Below the pieces are notes generated by a model. That model made no database searches. It was not told the origin of the DNA and worked only from the letters and a program-made list of their open reading frames with translations. A stretch of 64,000 nucleotides of DNA, taken from Peribacillus simplex (GTDB taxonomy: Bacteria; Bacillota; Bacilli; Bacillales; DSM-1321). A program made the translations under genes and the position numbers. The stretch spans positions 958,001-1,022,000 of the forward strand of contig NZ_CP011008.1 in assembly GCF_001578185.1 (NCBI RefSeq), in the 5' to 3' direction. Below, one piece after another: positions 25,666 to 35,535 of the stretch; the first letter of the stretch is position 1; each line of letters begins with the position of its first letter.

Positions 25666-26547
25666 TTAAGAAATAAACAATAAAGTTAAACCAAGGACGG
25701 AAATAAATATATAAGCCATCAAACATAAAACAAATTTTGTTTTGAATGTACCTAAAAGCATGATCGTATTTTTAATATCAAACATGGCCCCAAATACAAG
25801 AAAAGCAACTAGTGAAGAGGGCGAGAAGGTACTTCTAAAAGAACTTGCAACAAATGCGTCGGCTTGGGAACACAAGGACATGACATAAGACAAAGCCATC
25901 ATGACTACATTCCCGGGTAATTTACCTTGACCAATTTCTAGCAATAGGGATGTTTTCAAAAAGGTTTGAATGGCAGCTGCCAGAAGTGCACCAATAATTA
26001 GGTACTTTCCAACAGAAAAGAACTCTTCAATCGAGTGTTTAAACATCCCCGTTATCTTGTCTTTAAATGTATGTTTATTGTGATGTGTATGTTCGATATG
26101 TTCCTGTTTAAGCTGATTTGTCTTAAATTGAAAAGATAGGATGCATGCAATGATCAAGACGACCACCAATGCAATTCCACCACGATAGAAAACCATGCTC
26201 CAGCTATTACCAAACGCAATATAGGTGGAAAACAGGACGATCGGATTCAGAATAGGCGCAGAAAGCATAAAGGCAATGGCCGCTGAAAGAGGAACCCCTT
26301 TAGCAATCAAACGGCGGGTAATCGGGACGATCCCGCACTCACATGCAAGAAAAAAGACCCCTGCACCTATTGCGAATAGAACTGATAAGATCGGATTTTT
26401 CGGTATAATCCTTGCAATCATCTCTTCTGACACAAACATTTGGATGATTCCAGATATAAGGACTCCCAGTAGAATGAAGGGAAGGGATTCAATTAGGATA
26501 CTAATAAAAATTGTATTCATTTGCAAAAGGGCCTGAACGTTCATCAT
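25666..26547 (-). CDS. ycgR: YcgR-like permease (DUF318 / SO_0444-type)
   Basis: 293-residue membrane protein with about eight helices in two similar halves. Signature motifs are CECGIVP in the first half, PILNPIVLFSTY, and CSQADAFVASSF in the second half. These are the intramembrane Cys/Pro and Ser/Asp motifs of the DUF318 permeases. A cytoplasmic loop between the halves is His-rich (HIEHTHHNKH). Some relatives are discussed as metal or organic-metabolite exporters, but no substrate is established to my knowledge. First gene of the ycgRQ operon, with a good promoter at 26577-26605. Confidence 0.82.
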   Translation of the reverse strand: MMNVQALLQMNTIFISILIESLPFILLGVLISGIIQMFVSEEMIARIIPKNPILSVLFAIGAGVFFLACECGIVPITRRLIAKGVPLSAAIAFMLSAPILNPIVLFSTYIAFGNSWSMVFYRGGIALVVVLIIACILSFQFKTNQLKQEHIEHTHHNKHTFKDKITGMFKHSIEEFFSVGKYLIIGALLAAAIQTFLKTSLLLEIGQGKLPGNVVMMALSYVMSLCSQADAFVASSFRSTFSPSSLVAFLVFGAMFDIKNTIMLLGTFKTKFVLCLMAYIFISVLGLTLLFIS

Positions 26548-26576
26548 AAACCACCTTCCATGTTGCTGACTTAACT

Positions 26577-26626
26577 ATATTAGATTCGTAAAAGAAGGAA
26601 GTCAATTAATTATTACTAATGTAATA
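26577..26626 (-). promoter_or_regulatory. ycgR promoter with flanking palindrome
   Basis: On the minus strand: TTGACT (26600-26605), 17-bp spacer, TAATAT (26577-26582). Directly upstream is TATTAC-N4-GTAATA (26611-26626), a possible regulator site. It does not match the Zur or Fur consensus as I know them. Confidence 0.6.
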
Positions 26627-26725
26627 GGCTGTGGTTTAACGTTTGGGTAAATATTGTAAAATAATTTAATTGTAATGTAACGAATTATTTTGAAAGAAGT
26701 AAAGAAAGGGAAAAAGGAGACGGTT

Positions 26726-26848
26726 ATGGACATAGAAAAAAATCCCCACAAAGTGCTTGTGAAACATCCACAGAATACCTGTAGCCTTTTTCACCGTTCA
26801 CTTAGAGGAGATATCATCACCGTGATTTTTCCTGTCATCCTTTTTTAA
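26726..26848 (+). CDS. Possible 40-aa peptide
   Basis: A frame MDIEKNPHKVLVKHPQNTCS... ending in a hydrophobic IITVIFPVILF, preceded by AAAAAGGAGACGGTT, a strong ribosome site. Its last 14 nt overlap the end of the convergent glycosylase gene. I know no homologue. It may be a chance ORF. Confidence 0.3.
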   Translation: MDIEKNPHKVLVKHPQNTCSLFHRSLRGDIITVIFPVILF

Positions 26849-27449
26849 TTAGGTTCTTGCGAGAGATAAACGGATTGTCGGTAACCCAAAAACGCCACGG
26901 ATAATCTTTTGCTTCCCCGGAGTTATCAATTCCGACGCGGGGCCCGCTAGAAATGTGTTCGGGTTGCTTTCCGGCTGCAAGATATAGAGGAGGATCAGTA
27001 AAGGACCGACCATAATCAGCCATGGTGATGCCAAGTGCCTTGGTTAGCTTTCCAGGTCCATCCGTCCATTTACGTATATCGGCTATTCCGCGTCTTTCCT
27101 GCATTAACTCAAGCCCTGAATAGGGTTCCAAAGCGCGAATCAAAATGGCCTCCGGATTTTCAGGCCCGCCGCTTACAACATTGACCAGTGTATGTGTGTG
27201 CATGACGTATGTATAAATTAAACCGGACTCACCGAACATCACTTCCGTCCGTTTAGTCCTTCTATTTCCAAAACTATGTGCGGCCCTGTCCACCGGTCCC
27301 ATATAAGCCTCTGTTTCAACAATGAATCCAGAAGCGGTTCCATCCGCAGTTTCTTTTACAATCAGGCAGCCAAGCAGGGATTTTGCCAGTTCAAGCGTAG
27401 GCTGATTATAAAAATCCGCAGGCAAAATTGAATGGTTTATCTTGTTCAT
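26835..27449 (-). CDS. 3-methyladenine DNA glycosylase (AAG/Mpg family)
   Basis: Base-excision repair glycosylase removing alkylated purines and hypoxanthine. 204 residues matching the Mpg/YxlJ fold: LAKSLLGCLIVKE, then the catalytic region FIVETEAYMGPVDRAAHSF with the activating Glu in ETEAY, the RTKRTEVMFGESG strand, TYVMHTHTLVNVV with the intercalating Tyr-Val-Met, and GPGKLTKALGI. All key residues are present. The gene stands alone, with TGGAGTGAT before its ATG. Confidence 0.92.
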   Translation of the reverse strand: MNKINHSILPADFYNQPTLELAKSLLGCLIVKETADGTASGFIVETEAYMGPVDRAAHSFGNRRTKRTEVMFGESGLIYTYVMHTHTLVNVVSGGPENPEAILIRALEPYSGLELMQERRGIADIRKWTDGPGKLTKALGITMADYGRSFTDPPLYLAAGKQPEHISSGPRVGIDNSGEAKDYPWRFWVTDNPFISRKNLIKKG

Positions 27450-27526
27450 AGTATCACTCCATTTAGTCTCTTACAGGTAAATTTCCCTTATCGATGAAAA
27501 AGAAACATGGGAATGCGGGAATTAAA

Positions 27527-27556
27527 AAGGCCGGCTGATATAATCAGCCGGTCCAG
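27527..27556 (-). terminator. Terminator of the drug-pump gene
   Basis: GGCCGGCTGAT / ATCAGCCGGTC-type stem (27529-27555) with a T-run on the minus strand. Confidence 0.8.
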
Positions 27557-27565
27557 AGCATATTT

Positions 27566-29152
<1,587 letters not shown>

Positions 29153-29173
29153 CTATATTCCTTTATTAGGTTG

Positions 29174-29219
29174 TGACTGGTAGGTCAAAATTATAAATCT
29201 GAAGTGACCAATTAGTCAA
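29174..29219 (-). promoter_or_regulatory. Drug-pump promoter with twin operators
   Basis: Minus-strand promoter TTGACT (29214-29219), 18-bp spacer, TATAAT (29190-29195). TGACCAATTAGTCA (29205-29218) covers the -35 and TGACTGGTAGGTCA (29174-29187) lies just after the -10. Both fit TGAC-N6-GTCA, with centres 31 bp apart (three helical turns). Confidence 0.85.
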
Positions 29220-29413
29220 CATTTTTTTCGCAAAAAATGTTGCATCAAGGAGTGAGTTCTTAAAGGTAAAGGTAATTTCATTCATATCATCTTAGTAATT
29301 CGACCAGAACCCACTAAATCCTTCCTGATTAATACCCGCAAGCGTGTTTCCATTTACCATATCCGATATAATAAAAAGGAACATAGATGAACTTATGATT
29401 GGAAGTGTAAGAT

Positions 29414-30220
29414 ATGAATAAAAAAATCGGGTTTATTGGATGCGGTAAAATGGGGGAAGCAATGCTTGAGGGCATGTTGCATGCAGAGGTCATTTCCCCT
29501 GATGGAATCATGGTCAGTACAGCGAGTGTCGAAACTAAAACTAAAATCACCACGAAATATAAGGTTAAAGGAACCTTGGAGAATAAAGAGGTTGCCGGTT
29601 TTGCTGATTTTCTGTTTCTAGGGATTCAACCTTCCATGCATAAGCAGGTGCTTGAAGAAGTGAAGAACCATGTGAAAGATGATGTTGTGATCATTACAAT
29701 GGCAGCTGGAATCACTATATCCCTAGTTGAGAATATCTTCGGGAAAAGAGTGAAGGTTGTCCGCACGATGCCAAACACCCCTTCGCTTGTCGGTGAAGGC
29801 ATGACGGCTATGAGCATTAATGATGAAATTACGGGTGCTGATATAGAGGATGTGACTGCACTGCTGAATAGCTTCGGCAAAACGGAAATCCTGCATGAAG
29901 ATTTGATGGATGCAGTACCAGCCATCAGCGGTTCTTCACCTGCTTATGTATACATGTTCATCGAAGCACTGGCAGATGGAGGGGTCCGTGATGGCATACC
30001 AAGGAAACAAGCATACCGAATGGCAGCACAAGCTGTAATGGGAGCTGCTAAAATGGTACTTGAAACGGAAAGACATCCAGCCTCATTAAAGGATGATGTC
30101 TGCACCCCGGGTGGTTCAACGATATCCGCAGTAGCGTCTTTAGAGAGGAATCAGTTTAGATCCAGCATTTTACAAGCAATGAAGGCCTGCACGGATAAAA
30201 CGAAAGGGTTCGGCAAGTAA
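29414..30220 (+). CDS. proC: Pyrroline-5-carboxylate reductase
   Basis: Last step of proline synthesis: reduces pyrroline-5-carboxylate with NAD(P)H. The N-terminal Rossmann motif is GFIGCGKMGEAMLEGML. Then come VVRTMPNTPSLVGEGMTA and the C-terminal substrate-binding signature SGSSPAYVYMFIEALADGGV, with HPASLKDDVCTPGGSTISA. 268 aa is normal. Bacillus carries several P5C reductases (ProG, ProH, ProI), and I cannot tell which this is. Monocistronic, with a terminator right after. Confidence 0.94.
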   Translation: MNKKIGFIGCGKMGEAMLEGMLHAEVISPDGIMVSTASVETKTKITTKYKVKGTLENKEVAGFADFLFLGIQPSMHKQVLEEVKNHVKDDVVIITMAAGITISLVENIFGKRVKVVRTMPNTPSLVGEGMTAMSINDEITGADIEDVTALLNSFGKTEILHEDLMDAVPAISGSSPAYVYMFIEALADGGVRDGIPRKQAYRMAAQAVMGAAKMVLETERHPASLKDDVCTPGGSTISAVASLERNQFRSSILQAMKACTDKTKGFGK

Positions 30221-30229
30221 GGAAGGATG

Positions 30230-30261
30230 GATTGCCTCCAAGCGGGCAATCTCCTTTTTTG
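30230..30261 (+). terminator. Terminator of proC
   Basis: GATTGCC / GGCAATC stem, ~8-nt loop, then CTCCTTTTTT. Confidence 0.8.
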
Positions 30262-30305
30262 AATATTATTATCTGAATGTTTAGTGAAAAAGAGGGGGAT
30301 GCAGA

Positions 30306-31673
30306 ATGAATGGCTATATAGAGGATCTAAGGAAGATACTGACGGAAGTACAAGTAACGGTGAATGAGACTTTATTGGAACAGCACAGCCATGACGAATC
30401 ATATCATTCTCCGCATTTACCGGATATGGTCATATACCCAAGAGATACTGCGGAAGTCAGTGCAGTCGTGCGTTATGCGAATGAGCATGAAATACCGGTC
30501 ATTCCTTTTGGATTAGGATCAAGTTTGGAGGGGCATGTAGTTCCGGTCAAAGGGGGGATTTCCCTGGATTTGTCCTTGATGGATCAAGTATTGGAAATCA
30601 GGGAAAATGATTTCCTTGTGAAGGTTCAACCAGGTGTGACAAGGACGCAGCTCAATAAAGAATTAAAAAAATACGGTTTGTTCTTTTCCGTCGATCCTGG
30701 CGCCGATGCAACAATGGGAGGGATGGCAGCTACGAATGCAAGTGGGACGACATCGGTCAAATATGGGATTATGCGTGACCAAGTCAGGAATCTGGAAGTG
30801 GTTTTAGCAAACGGTGAAGTGATCCATACCGGAAGTTTAGCGACAAAATCATCTTCAGGCATTCATTTGAATGGCTTGTTTGTCGGCTCGGAAGGTACGC
30901 TAGGTGTATTTACTGAACTGACATTAAAGGTATACGGCATTCCTGAAGTCACCATGGCAGGAAGAGCTTCATTTCCAACCGTGGAACAGGCCGTATCTGC
31001 GGTTAATGGAATCATGCTTGCTGGAATCCCGATTGCACGAATTGAATTGGTTGATGCCGAGTCCATAAAAAAAGTTAATCAATTCATGGACAAATCCTAT
31101 GATGTCAAACCAACTTTATTCCTGGAGTTTCATGGTAATTTTGCCGGACTGGAACAGGACATCAAGTTTGCCAAGGAAATCGTAAGTGATTTTGGAAGTG
31201 GGGATATCCAGTTTGAAACGGATTCAAAAGCACGGAATGCTTTATGGGAAGCCCGACATAATCTCGCGTACGCATTCATTCACAGTGCCCCGGGTAAGAA
31301 ACTGATGGTGACCGACGTAAGTGTGCCACTTAATGAATTATCGAATGCCATATTGGATACAAGGGAGAAAGTCGAACAATCAAAAGTGGAGGGAGCGATT
31401 GTAGGACATGTAGGTGACGGGAATTATCATGTGTTGTTCATGATTGATCTAAATAATCCTGAGGAAGTTAATGAAGCGAAGAGGTTAAATGAAGAAATCG
31501 TTGAATATGCTTTAACGAAAGGCGGTACATGTACTGGTGAACATGGGGTCGGCCTTGGAAAATCAAAGTATCAGCGAAGGGAACATGGCGCAGCTTACGA
31601 AGTGATGAAAACCATCAAACAGGCATTGGACCCTAAAGGAATAATGAATCCTGGGAAAATTTTCGCGGATTAG
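30306..31673 (+). CDS. FAD-linked (S/R)-2-hydroxyacid oxidase (GlcD / D-lactate dehydrogenase type)
   Basis: Vanillyl-alcohol-oxidase-fold flavoprotein oxidising glycolate or D-lactate. The FAD-binding PP loop is PFGLGSSLEGHVVP (residues ~60-75), followed by GADATMGGMAATNASGTTSVKYG. The C-terminal metal/substrate histidines lie in VGHVGDGNYHVLF and TGEHGVGLGK. 455 aa is standard. No GlcE/GlcF or Fe-S partner lies next to it, so it probably works alone, like YsfC-type or cytochrome-linked D-lactate dehydrogenases. AGAGGGGGATGCAGA precedes the ATG. Confidence 0.88.
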   Translation: MNGYIEDLRKILTEVQVTVNETLLEQHSHDESYHSPHLPDMVIYPRDTAEVSAVVRYANEHEIPVIPFGLGSSLEGHVVPVKGGISLDLSLMDQVLEIRENDFLVKVQPGVTRTQLNKELKKYGLFFSVDPGADATMGGMAATNASGTTSVKYGIMRDQVRNLEVVLANGEVIHTGSLATKSSSGIHLNGLFVGSEGTLGVFTELTLKVYGIPEVTMAGRASFPTVEQAVSAVNGIMLAGIPIARIELVDAESIKKVNQFMDKSYDVKPTLFLEFHGNFAGLEQDIKFAKEIVSDFGSGDIQFETDSKARNALWEARHNLAYAFIHSAPGKKLMVTDVSVPLNELSNAILDTREKVEQSKVEGAIVGHVGDGNYHVLFMIDLNNPEEVNEAKRLNEEIVEYALTKGGTCTGEHGVGLGKSKYQRREHGAAYEVMKTIKQALDPKGIMNPGKIFAD

Positions 31674-31734
31674 AGAAATAGTCTATTATGGTAGATTAGT
31701 ATAATATTAATCTTTATTTGTGAAAGGGCAGGAA

Positions 31735-31814
31735 AATCCGACCTTCATCCGAATAATTCGACCGAAGCAAAGAATAATCCGACCTTCATCCAGATAATTT
31801 GACCAAAACGAAGG
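31735..31814 (+). repeat. Two tandem copies of a ~40-bp intergenic repeat
   Basis: AATCCGACCTTCATCC starts both copies (31735 and 31776). Each continues GATAATT-GACC with a few differences and ends near AAGCAAAG / AACGAAGG. A third, shorter echo (AACATCCAAC) follows. It is not coding and lies between convergent genes. Confidence 0.8.
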
Positions 31815-31874
31815 AACATCCAACTTATTAAATTGTACGAAAAGGGACATCTTCAAGGGGATTCCCGTCCAAAA

Positions 31875-31918
31875 AAATAAGAGTCCAGACACGATGTGTG
31901 TCTGGACTCTTATTTTTT
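31875..31918. terminator. Long bidirectional terminator
   Basis: AAAAATAAGAGTCCAGACAC and its complement form a ~20-bp stem with a 5-nt loop between convergent glcD-like and ald genes. Confidence 0.9.
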
Positions 31919-31919
31919 A

Positions 31920-33053
31920 TTAAGCGTTAATGTTATTTGGGTTTAAGGCGTTTTCAACACTTACGTAATTGTAGCCTAGGTCTGTTGCAACTGCTTCGAA
32001 CGTGATTTCACCGTTTGCCACGTTGACGCCTTTTGCAAGTGCGTCATTTTCAAGGATTGCCTTGATTGCGCCTTTGTTTGCGATTTGCAGTGCAAATGGT
32101 ACTGTTACGTTAGTTAAAGCAACTGTAGAGGTTTGTGGCACCGCTCCTGGCATATTCGCTACTGCGTAATGCACTACTCCATGTTTAACATAAGTAGGGT
32201 TATCATGTGTTGTTATGTGGTCAACCGTTTCAAAGATACCGCCTTGATCGATTGCAACATCGACAATGACTGATCCTGGGGACATCGATTTAACCATTTC
32301 TTCTGTAACGAGTTTAGGAGCTTTAGCACCTGGAATCAATACAGCACCGATTACTAAATCAGCATCTTTGACTGCTTCTGCAATATTATAAGGATTGGAG
32401 ATGAGTGTAGTCAGTTCATTTCCGAAAATATCATCAAGTTGACGAAGGCGGTCAGGGCTTAAGTCAAGAATGGTAACATCTGCGCCTAATCCAATAGCGA
32501 TTTTAGCTGCATTCGTTCCAACCATACCTCCGCCGACAACAGCGACTTTACCACGTTTCACTCCAGGAACTCCGCTTAAGAGAATTCCTTTGCCACCGTT
32601 ATTTTTTTCAAGGAACTGAGCACCGATTTGAGCAGCCATGCGTCCAGCCACTTCACTCATTGGTGTCAGTAAAGGAAGTGTGCGGTTCACTGCAACTGTT
32701 TCATAAGCAATGGCCAAGACACCGCTTTCTTTTAGGGCCTGAGCTAGTGCCGGTTCAGCCGCAAGATGCAAATATGTGAAAAGGATTAAATCCTTTCGGA
32801 AATATTTATATTCAGATGAGATAGGTTCTTTTACTTTCATGATCATTTCTGTGCTTGACCAAACGCTTGCAGCGTCCTCGACTATAACTGCGCCAGCCTC
32901 TTGGTATGATTCATTTGTAAAACTGCTTCCTAGACCTGCGTTCATTTCGATTAATACTTCATGCCCCGCATTGACTAATGCTACAACCCCAGCTGGAGTG
33001 ATAGCTACACGGTTTTCATTGTTTTTAATCTCTTTTGGAATTCCTATTCTCAT
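31920..33053 (-). CDS. ald: Alanine dehydrogenase
   Basis: NAD-dependent interconversion of L-alanine with pyruvate and ammonia; needed for alanine use and normal sporulation. Catalytic residues Arg15, Lys75 and His96 are present. The NAD motif is [20 protein letters not shown] and the second half carries [17 protein letters not shown] and [12 protein letters not shown]. 377 aa matches the family. TTGGAGGGATTAAG precedes the ATG. The promoter has a good -10 (TATACT, 33094-33099 on the minus strand) but a poor -35, as expected for an activated gene. A 20-bp palindrome ~60 bp further upstream and the nearby AdeR gene fit that. Confidence 0.96.
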   Translation of the reverse strand: MRIGIPKEIKNNENRVAITPAGVVALVNAGHEVLIEMNAGLGSSFTNESYQEAGAVIVEDAASVWSSTEMIMKVKEPISSEYKYFRKDLILFTYLHLAAEPALAQALKESGVLAIAYETVAVNRTLPLLTPMSEVAGRMAAQIGAQFLEKNNGGKGILLSGVPGVKRGKVAVVGGGMVGTNAAKIAIGLGADVTILDLSPDRLRQLDDIFGNELTTLISNPYNIAEAVKDADLVIGAVLIPGAKAPKLVTEEMVKSMSPGSVIVDVAIDQGGIFETVDHITTHDNPTYVKHGVVHYAVANMPGAVPQTSTVALTNVTVPFALQIANKGAIKAILENDALAKGVNVANGEITFEAVATDLGYNYVSVENALNPNNINA

Positions 33054-33151
33054 CTTAATCCCTCCAATAATATGTTTTACTATTTGTATCTCAAGTATAG
33101 TTGGAAAAAGAAACAGTTAGTATGTGGAAATCAGAAAAATGAAAAAGGTGT

Positions 33152-33171
33152 ATTTGTGGAATTCCACAAAT
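33152..33171. promoter_or_regulatory. Perfect 20-bp palindrome upstream of ald (candidate AdeR site)
   Basis: ATTTGTGGAATTCCACAAAT is exactly self-complementary. It is centred ~100 bp before the ald start codon and ~75 bp before the likely start of transcription. A half-site-like TGTGGAAAT lies at 33123-33131. The position suits an activator. Confidence 0.65.
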
Positions 33172-33251
33172 GCAGTTTCAATATAGATGGACTTACCAGG
33201 ACCAAGGCACTTGATTCATATCATAAACGTGTGAAGATATAACGCTGAATT

Positions 33252-34073
33252 CTAATTCTTTGCTATAGGCTCTTGAATGCGCTCTAAAATCCGTCTTTTC
33301 TTATAAAGCATGATTCCCGTATCGGCCATATCGGCAATCATGGAACGATTGGTCAGGGCACCAAAGATAATTCCAGCAACCGGAACCATTTGCAGAAGCT
33401 TTTTCCAGCCAAACTGATCACGGTATGTATAAACGACTTCTCGCCATCCTTGCAGCTCGGATGCTATTTCCCTTTTTGTTTCTGAATCAGGCAGGTTCAT
33501 TTTCGACAATTCATTTAATAGGACCCTTTTGCCGACAACATCCGAAGTTGTGAACTGCAGACATTTGACTATGAAAATACGCTCTTGGCGGTCACTGGGA
33601 TTGAAGCCATAAGTGATGGCGATATCCTGAAGTGTTTTGATCGACATACCGAGAAGAAGGGGTATGTCTATAGCTATGGTGAAGATTCCACCAATACCGG
33701 TAGTGGCGCCTTGAACCGTTGCCAATTTGCTGCCTGAATTTTTAATTTCTTGACTAACGCTATCCATGATATGGAGGGGGATGCCTGAAACATCTTCCAG
33801 GGCAGTAATATTCACCTCGGGATTCTTGGCCCTTAGCTTACTTAAAATATGAGCTTCTTTCGTAAGATATTTTCCACCGTTCTGAATGTAGCTGCCGATT
33901 TCATCAAGCATGACACCCAATTTTTTCTGAATGAAATCCGGTGTCAATTTGTCCAATAGTTTGAAGGGGATTCGCCCAATCCGTTCCCAAAACCATAGCC
34001 CTTTCTGATCCTTTTCCCATTTTTCTATGATCTTTAATTCTTTTTCAAGTTCTTCTTTTGTTTCAAGTTTCAT
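33252..34073 (-). CDS. EcsC-family protein
   Basis: 273-residue protein of the EcsC family. The blocks ATVQGATTGIGGIFTIAIDIPLLLGMSIKTLQDIA and the C-terminal MVPVAGIIFGALTNRSMIADMADTGI are diagnostic. Two amphipathic or hydrophobic stretches suggest membrane association. The biochemical function is unknown; the family name comes from the ecs ABC-transporter operon, but no ABC genes are here. It lies between ald and the AdeR-like gene on the same strand, with a 48-nt gap to the latter, so it may be cotranscribed with the regulator. Confidence 0.85.
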   Translation of the reverse strand: MKLETKEELEKELKIIEKWEKDQKGLWFWERIGRIPFKLLDKLTPDFIQKKLGVMLDEIGSYIQNGGKYLTKEAHILSKLRAKNPEVNITALEDVSGIPLHIMDSVSQEIKNSGSKLATVQGATTGIGGIFTIAIDIPLLLGMSIKTLQDIAITYGFNPSDRQERIFIVKCLQFTTSDVVGKRVLLNELSKMNLPDSETKREIASELQGWREVVYTYRDQFGWKKLLQMVPVAGIIFGALTNRSMIADMADTGIMLYKKRRILERIQEPIAKN

Positions 34074-34121
34074 ATGATCAACCTTTCATCACACTTCTAG
34101 TATTCCATATCAAGGAATATA

Positions 34122-35381
34122 TCATTGATTTTTCTTGAAAAATTCATCATATTGTTTAAGTTTTATGTTAAGAAACAGGGACATTTTTTGAATGGGATCT
34201 TTTAACCGGATGTTTCCCACTTCTGAGATTCGTTTTAATCGGTAATTCAATGTATTCACATGGATATGAAGATTTCTAGAAGCTTCATTTGGGTTGCAGT
34301 CTTTCTCTAGGTAGACAGTGAGTGTCTGCAGCAATTCCGTCTGGTTTTTCATGTCGTATGCTTTTAGCTTCAATATGGAAGGATGAACATGACGCTGTTT
34401 GTTGCTTGCGAGCGCTTCAATCATTTGAAACATGCCAAGTTCTTCATAATGTAAAATGAGCTTCATGTCATCAGGGAAAATATTCTTCATTTTCAGGGTG
34501 TATTGTGCTTCTTCGTAACTTGATTTAACATCCATTAAGTTTTTATACATATTGCCAGCCGTTCCAAGGATATGCTCAACACCGAAACGCCGTTTCATTT
34601 CCAGTATGAAAAAAGGAATGAAATCATATATAGATGCAGAAAAAGAAGGGCTGTTTTCCTGGTTGGCTCCTGCGAAAAGAATGAGCTTGTTATGGTCAAT
34701 GGCAAATAAGGAACTGTTTATCTTTTGTGTAGTCGTTAACATGTATGAAATGTAGCGTTCCACTTCGCGATTGATCTCTTTAGGAAATTCGAATACTAAA
34801 ATGGAAAAAACCACGGGAACATGGATGGAGAATTTCGTGAAATTTTCATTTATTTCAGATTCTTCTTGGTAGTGTCCAGTCAACATGCGCCAAAGGAATT
34901 CTTGATGCCCAGCTTCTTTCCTTTTCTTTTTCAATTGCAATTGCTGTAATTGGTTTTTCGCTTCCTTGGCAGCGAATTGCAGGAATTTCATATCTTCTTC
35001 GGAGAAAGGTTCATTGACTTCCAAGGCCCAAATGAAGCCAAGGACTTCATTATTTTTCCGAATGGAAACTGCAGCCCTGTTACCAAGACCAACATCATTG
35101 ATGGCCCCTATTTTAATGGGTGCATCTTCTTTCAATAAAGCTGGGATGAAACCATCTTTCCATAAACTGTTGATGACCTTTTCAGGTACACGTCTTCCGA
35201 TAATGGTCATTATACGAGCCTGATCCGTAGTATCATCATGTGTGCTATATGCAAGTAAGCGGTGGTTACCGTCCTCGATTGTAATGGGGCAACCTAAAAC
35301 AGAACTGATTCTATCGGCAAACTCCATCATATCTCCATAAAGGTCTTTAAAAATATCTCTATTTTTTTCGAATTCCTTCAT
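34122..35381 (-). CDS. adeR: PucR/CdaR-type activator, AdeR-like
   Basis: 419-residue regulator with an N-terminal GAF-like sensor (residues ~15-150), a central GGDEF-like CdaR region and a C-terminal HTH_30 domain (TLTVYLEKDCNPNEASRNLHIHVNTLNYRLKRI), typical of PucR proteins. In B. subtilis AdeR activates ald and is encoded near it. The same layout here (ald, ecsC, this gene) supports the name. GAGGGG lies before its ATG. Its ligand is presumably L-alanine by analogy. Binding to the palindrome at 33152 is inference. Confidence 0.82.
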   Translation of the reverse strand: MKEFEKNRDIFKDLYGDMMEFADRISSVLGCPITIEDGNHRLLAYSTHDDTTDQARIMTIIGRRVPEKVINSLWKDGFIPALLKEDAPIKIGAINDVGLGNRAAVSIRKNNEVLGFIWALEVNEPFSEEDMKFLQFAAKEAKNQLQQLQLKKKRKEAGHQEFLWRMLTGHYQEESEINENFTKFSIHVPVVFSILVFEFPKEINREVERYISYMLTTTQKINSSLFAIDHNKLILFAGANQENSPSFSASIYDFIPFFILEMKRRFGVEHILGTAGNMYKNLMDVKSSYEEAQYTLKMKNIFPDDMKLILHYEELGMFQMIEALASNKQRHVHPSILKLKAYDMKNQTELLQTLTVYLEKDCNPNEASRNLHIHVNTLNYRLKRISEVGNIRLKDPIQKMSLFLNIKLKQYDEFFKKNQ

Positions 35382-35495
35382 ATTTATTTTGCCCCTCGCT
35401 TAAAAAAATTCCTTCTCCTTGAATTTTATACGATTTCTTATGAATAAGCATAGATAAATCCTTAAATTACAAGATGCTTTTTTTGATGAAAACAG

Positions 35496-35532
35496 AAAAT
35501 CCCTACCGATGTGAACCGGAAGGGATTTTTTT
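35496..35532 (-). terminator. Terminator of the downstream pit gene
   Basis: AAAATCCCT..CCG / CGG..AGGGATTTTTT hairpin, immediately after the pit stop codon on the minus strand. Confidence 0.8.
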
Positions 35533-35535
35533 ACA

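Noticed and set aside
26605-26630. Palindrome before ycgR considered as a Zur or Fur box
   Set aside because: The half-sites are in the opposite order (TATTAC...GTAATA) to the Zur consensus and do not fit Fur.
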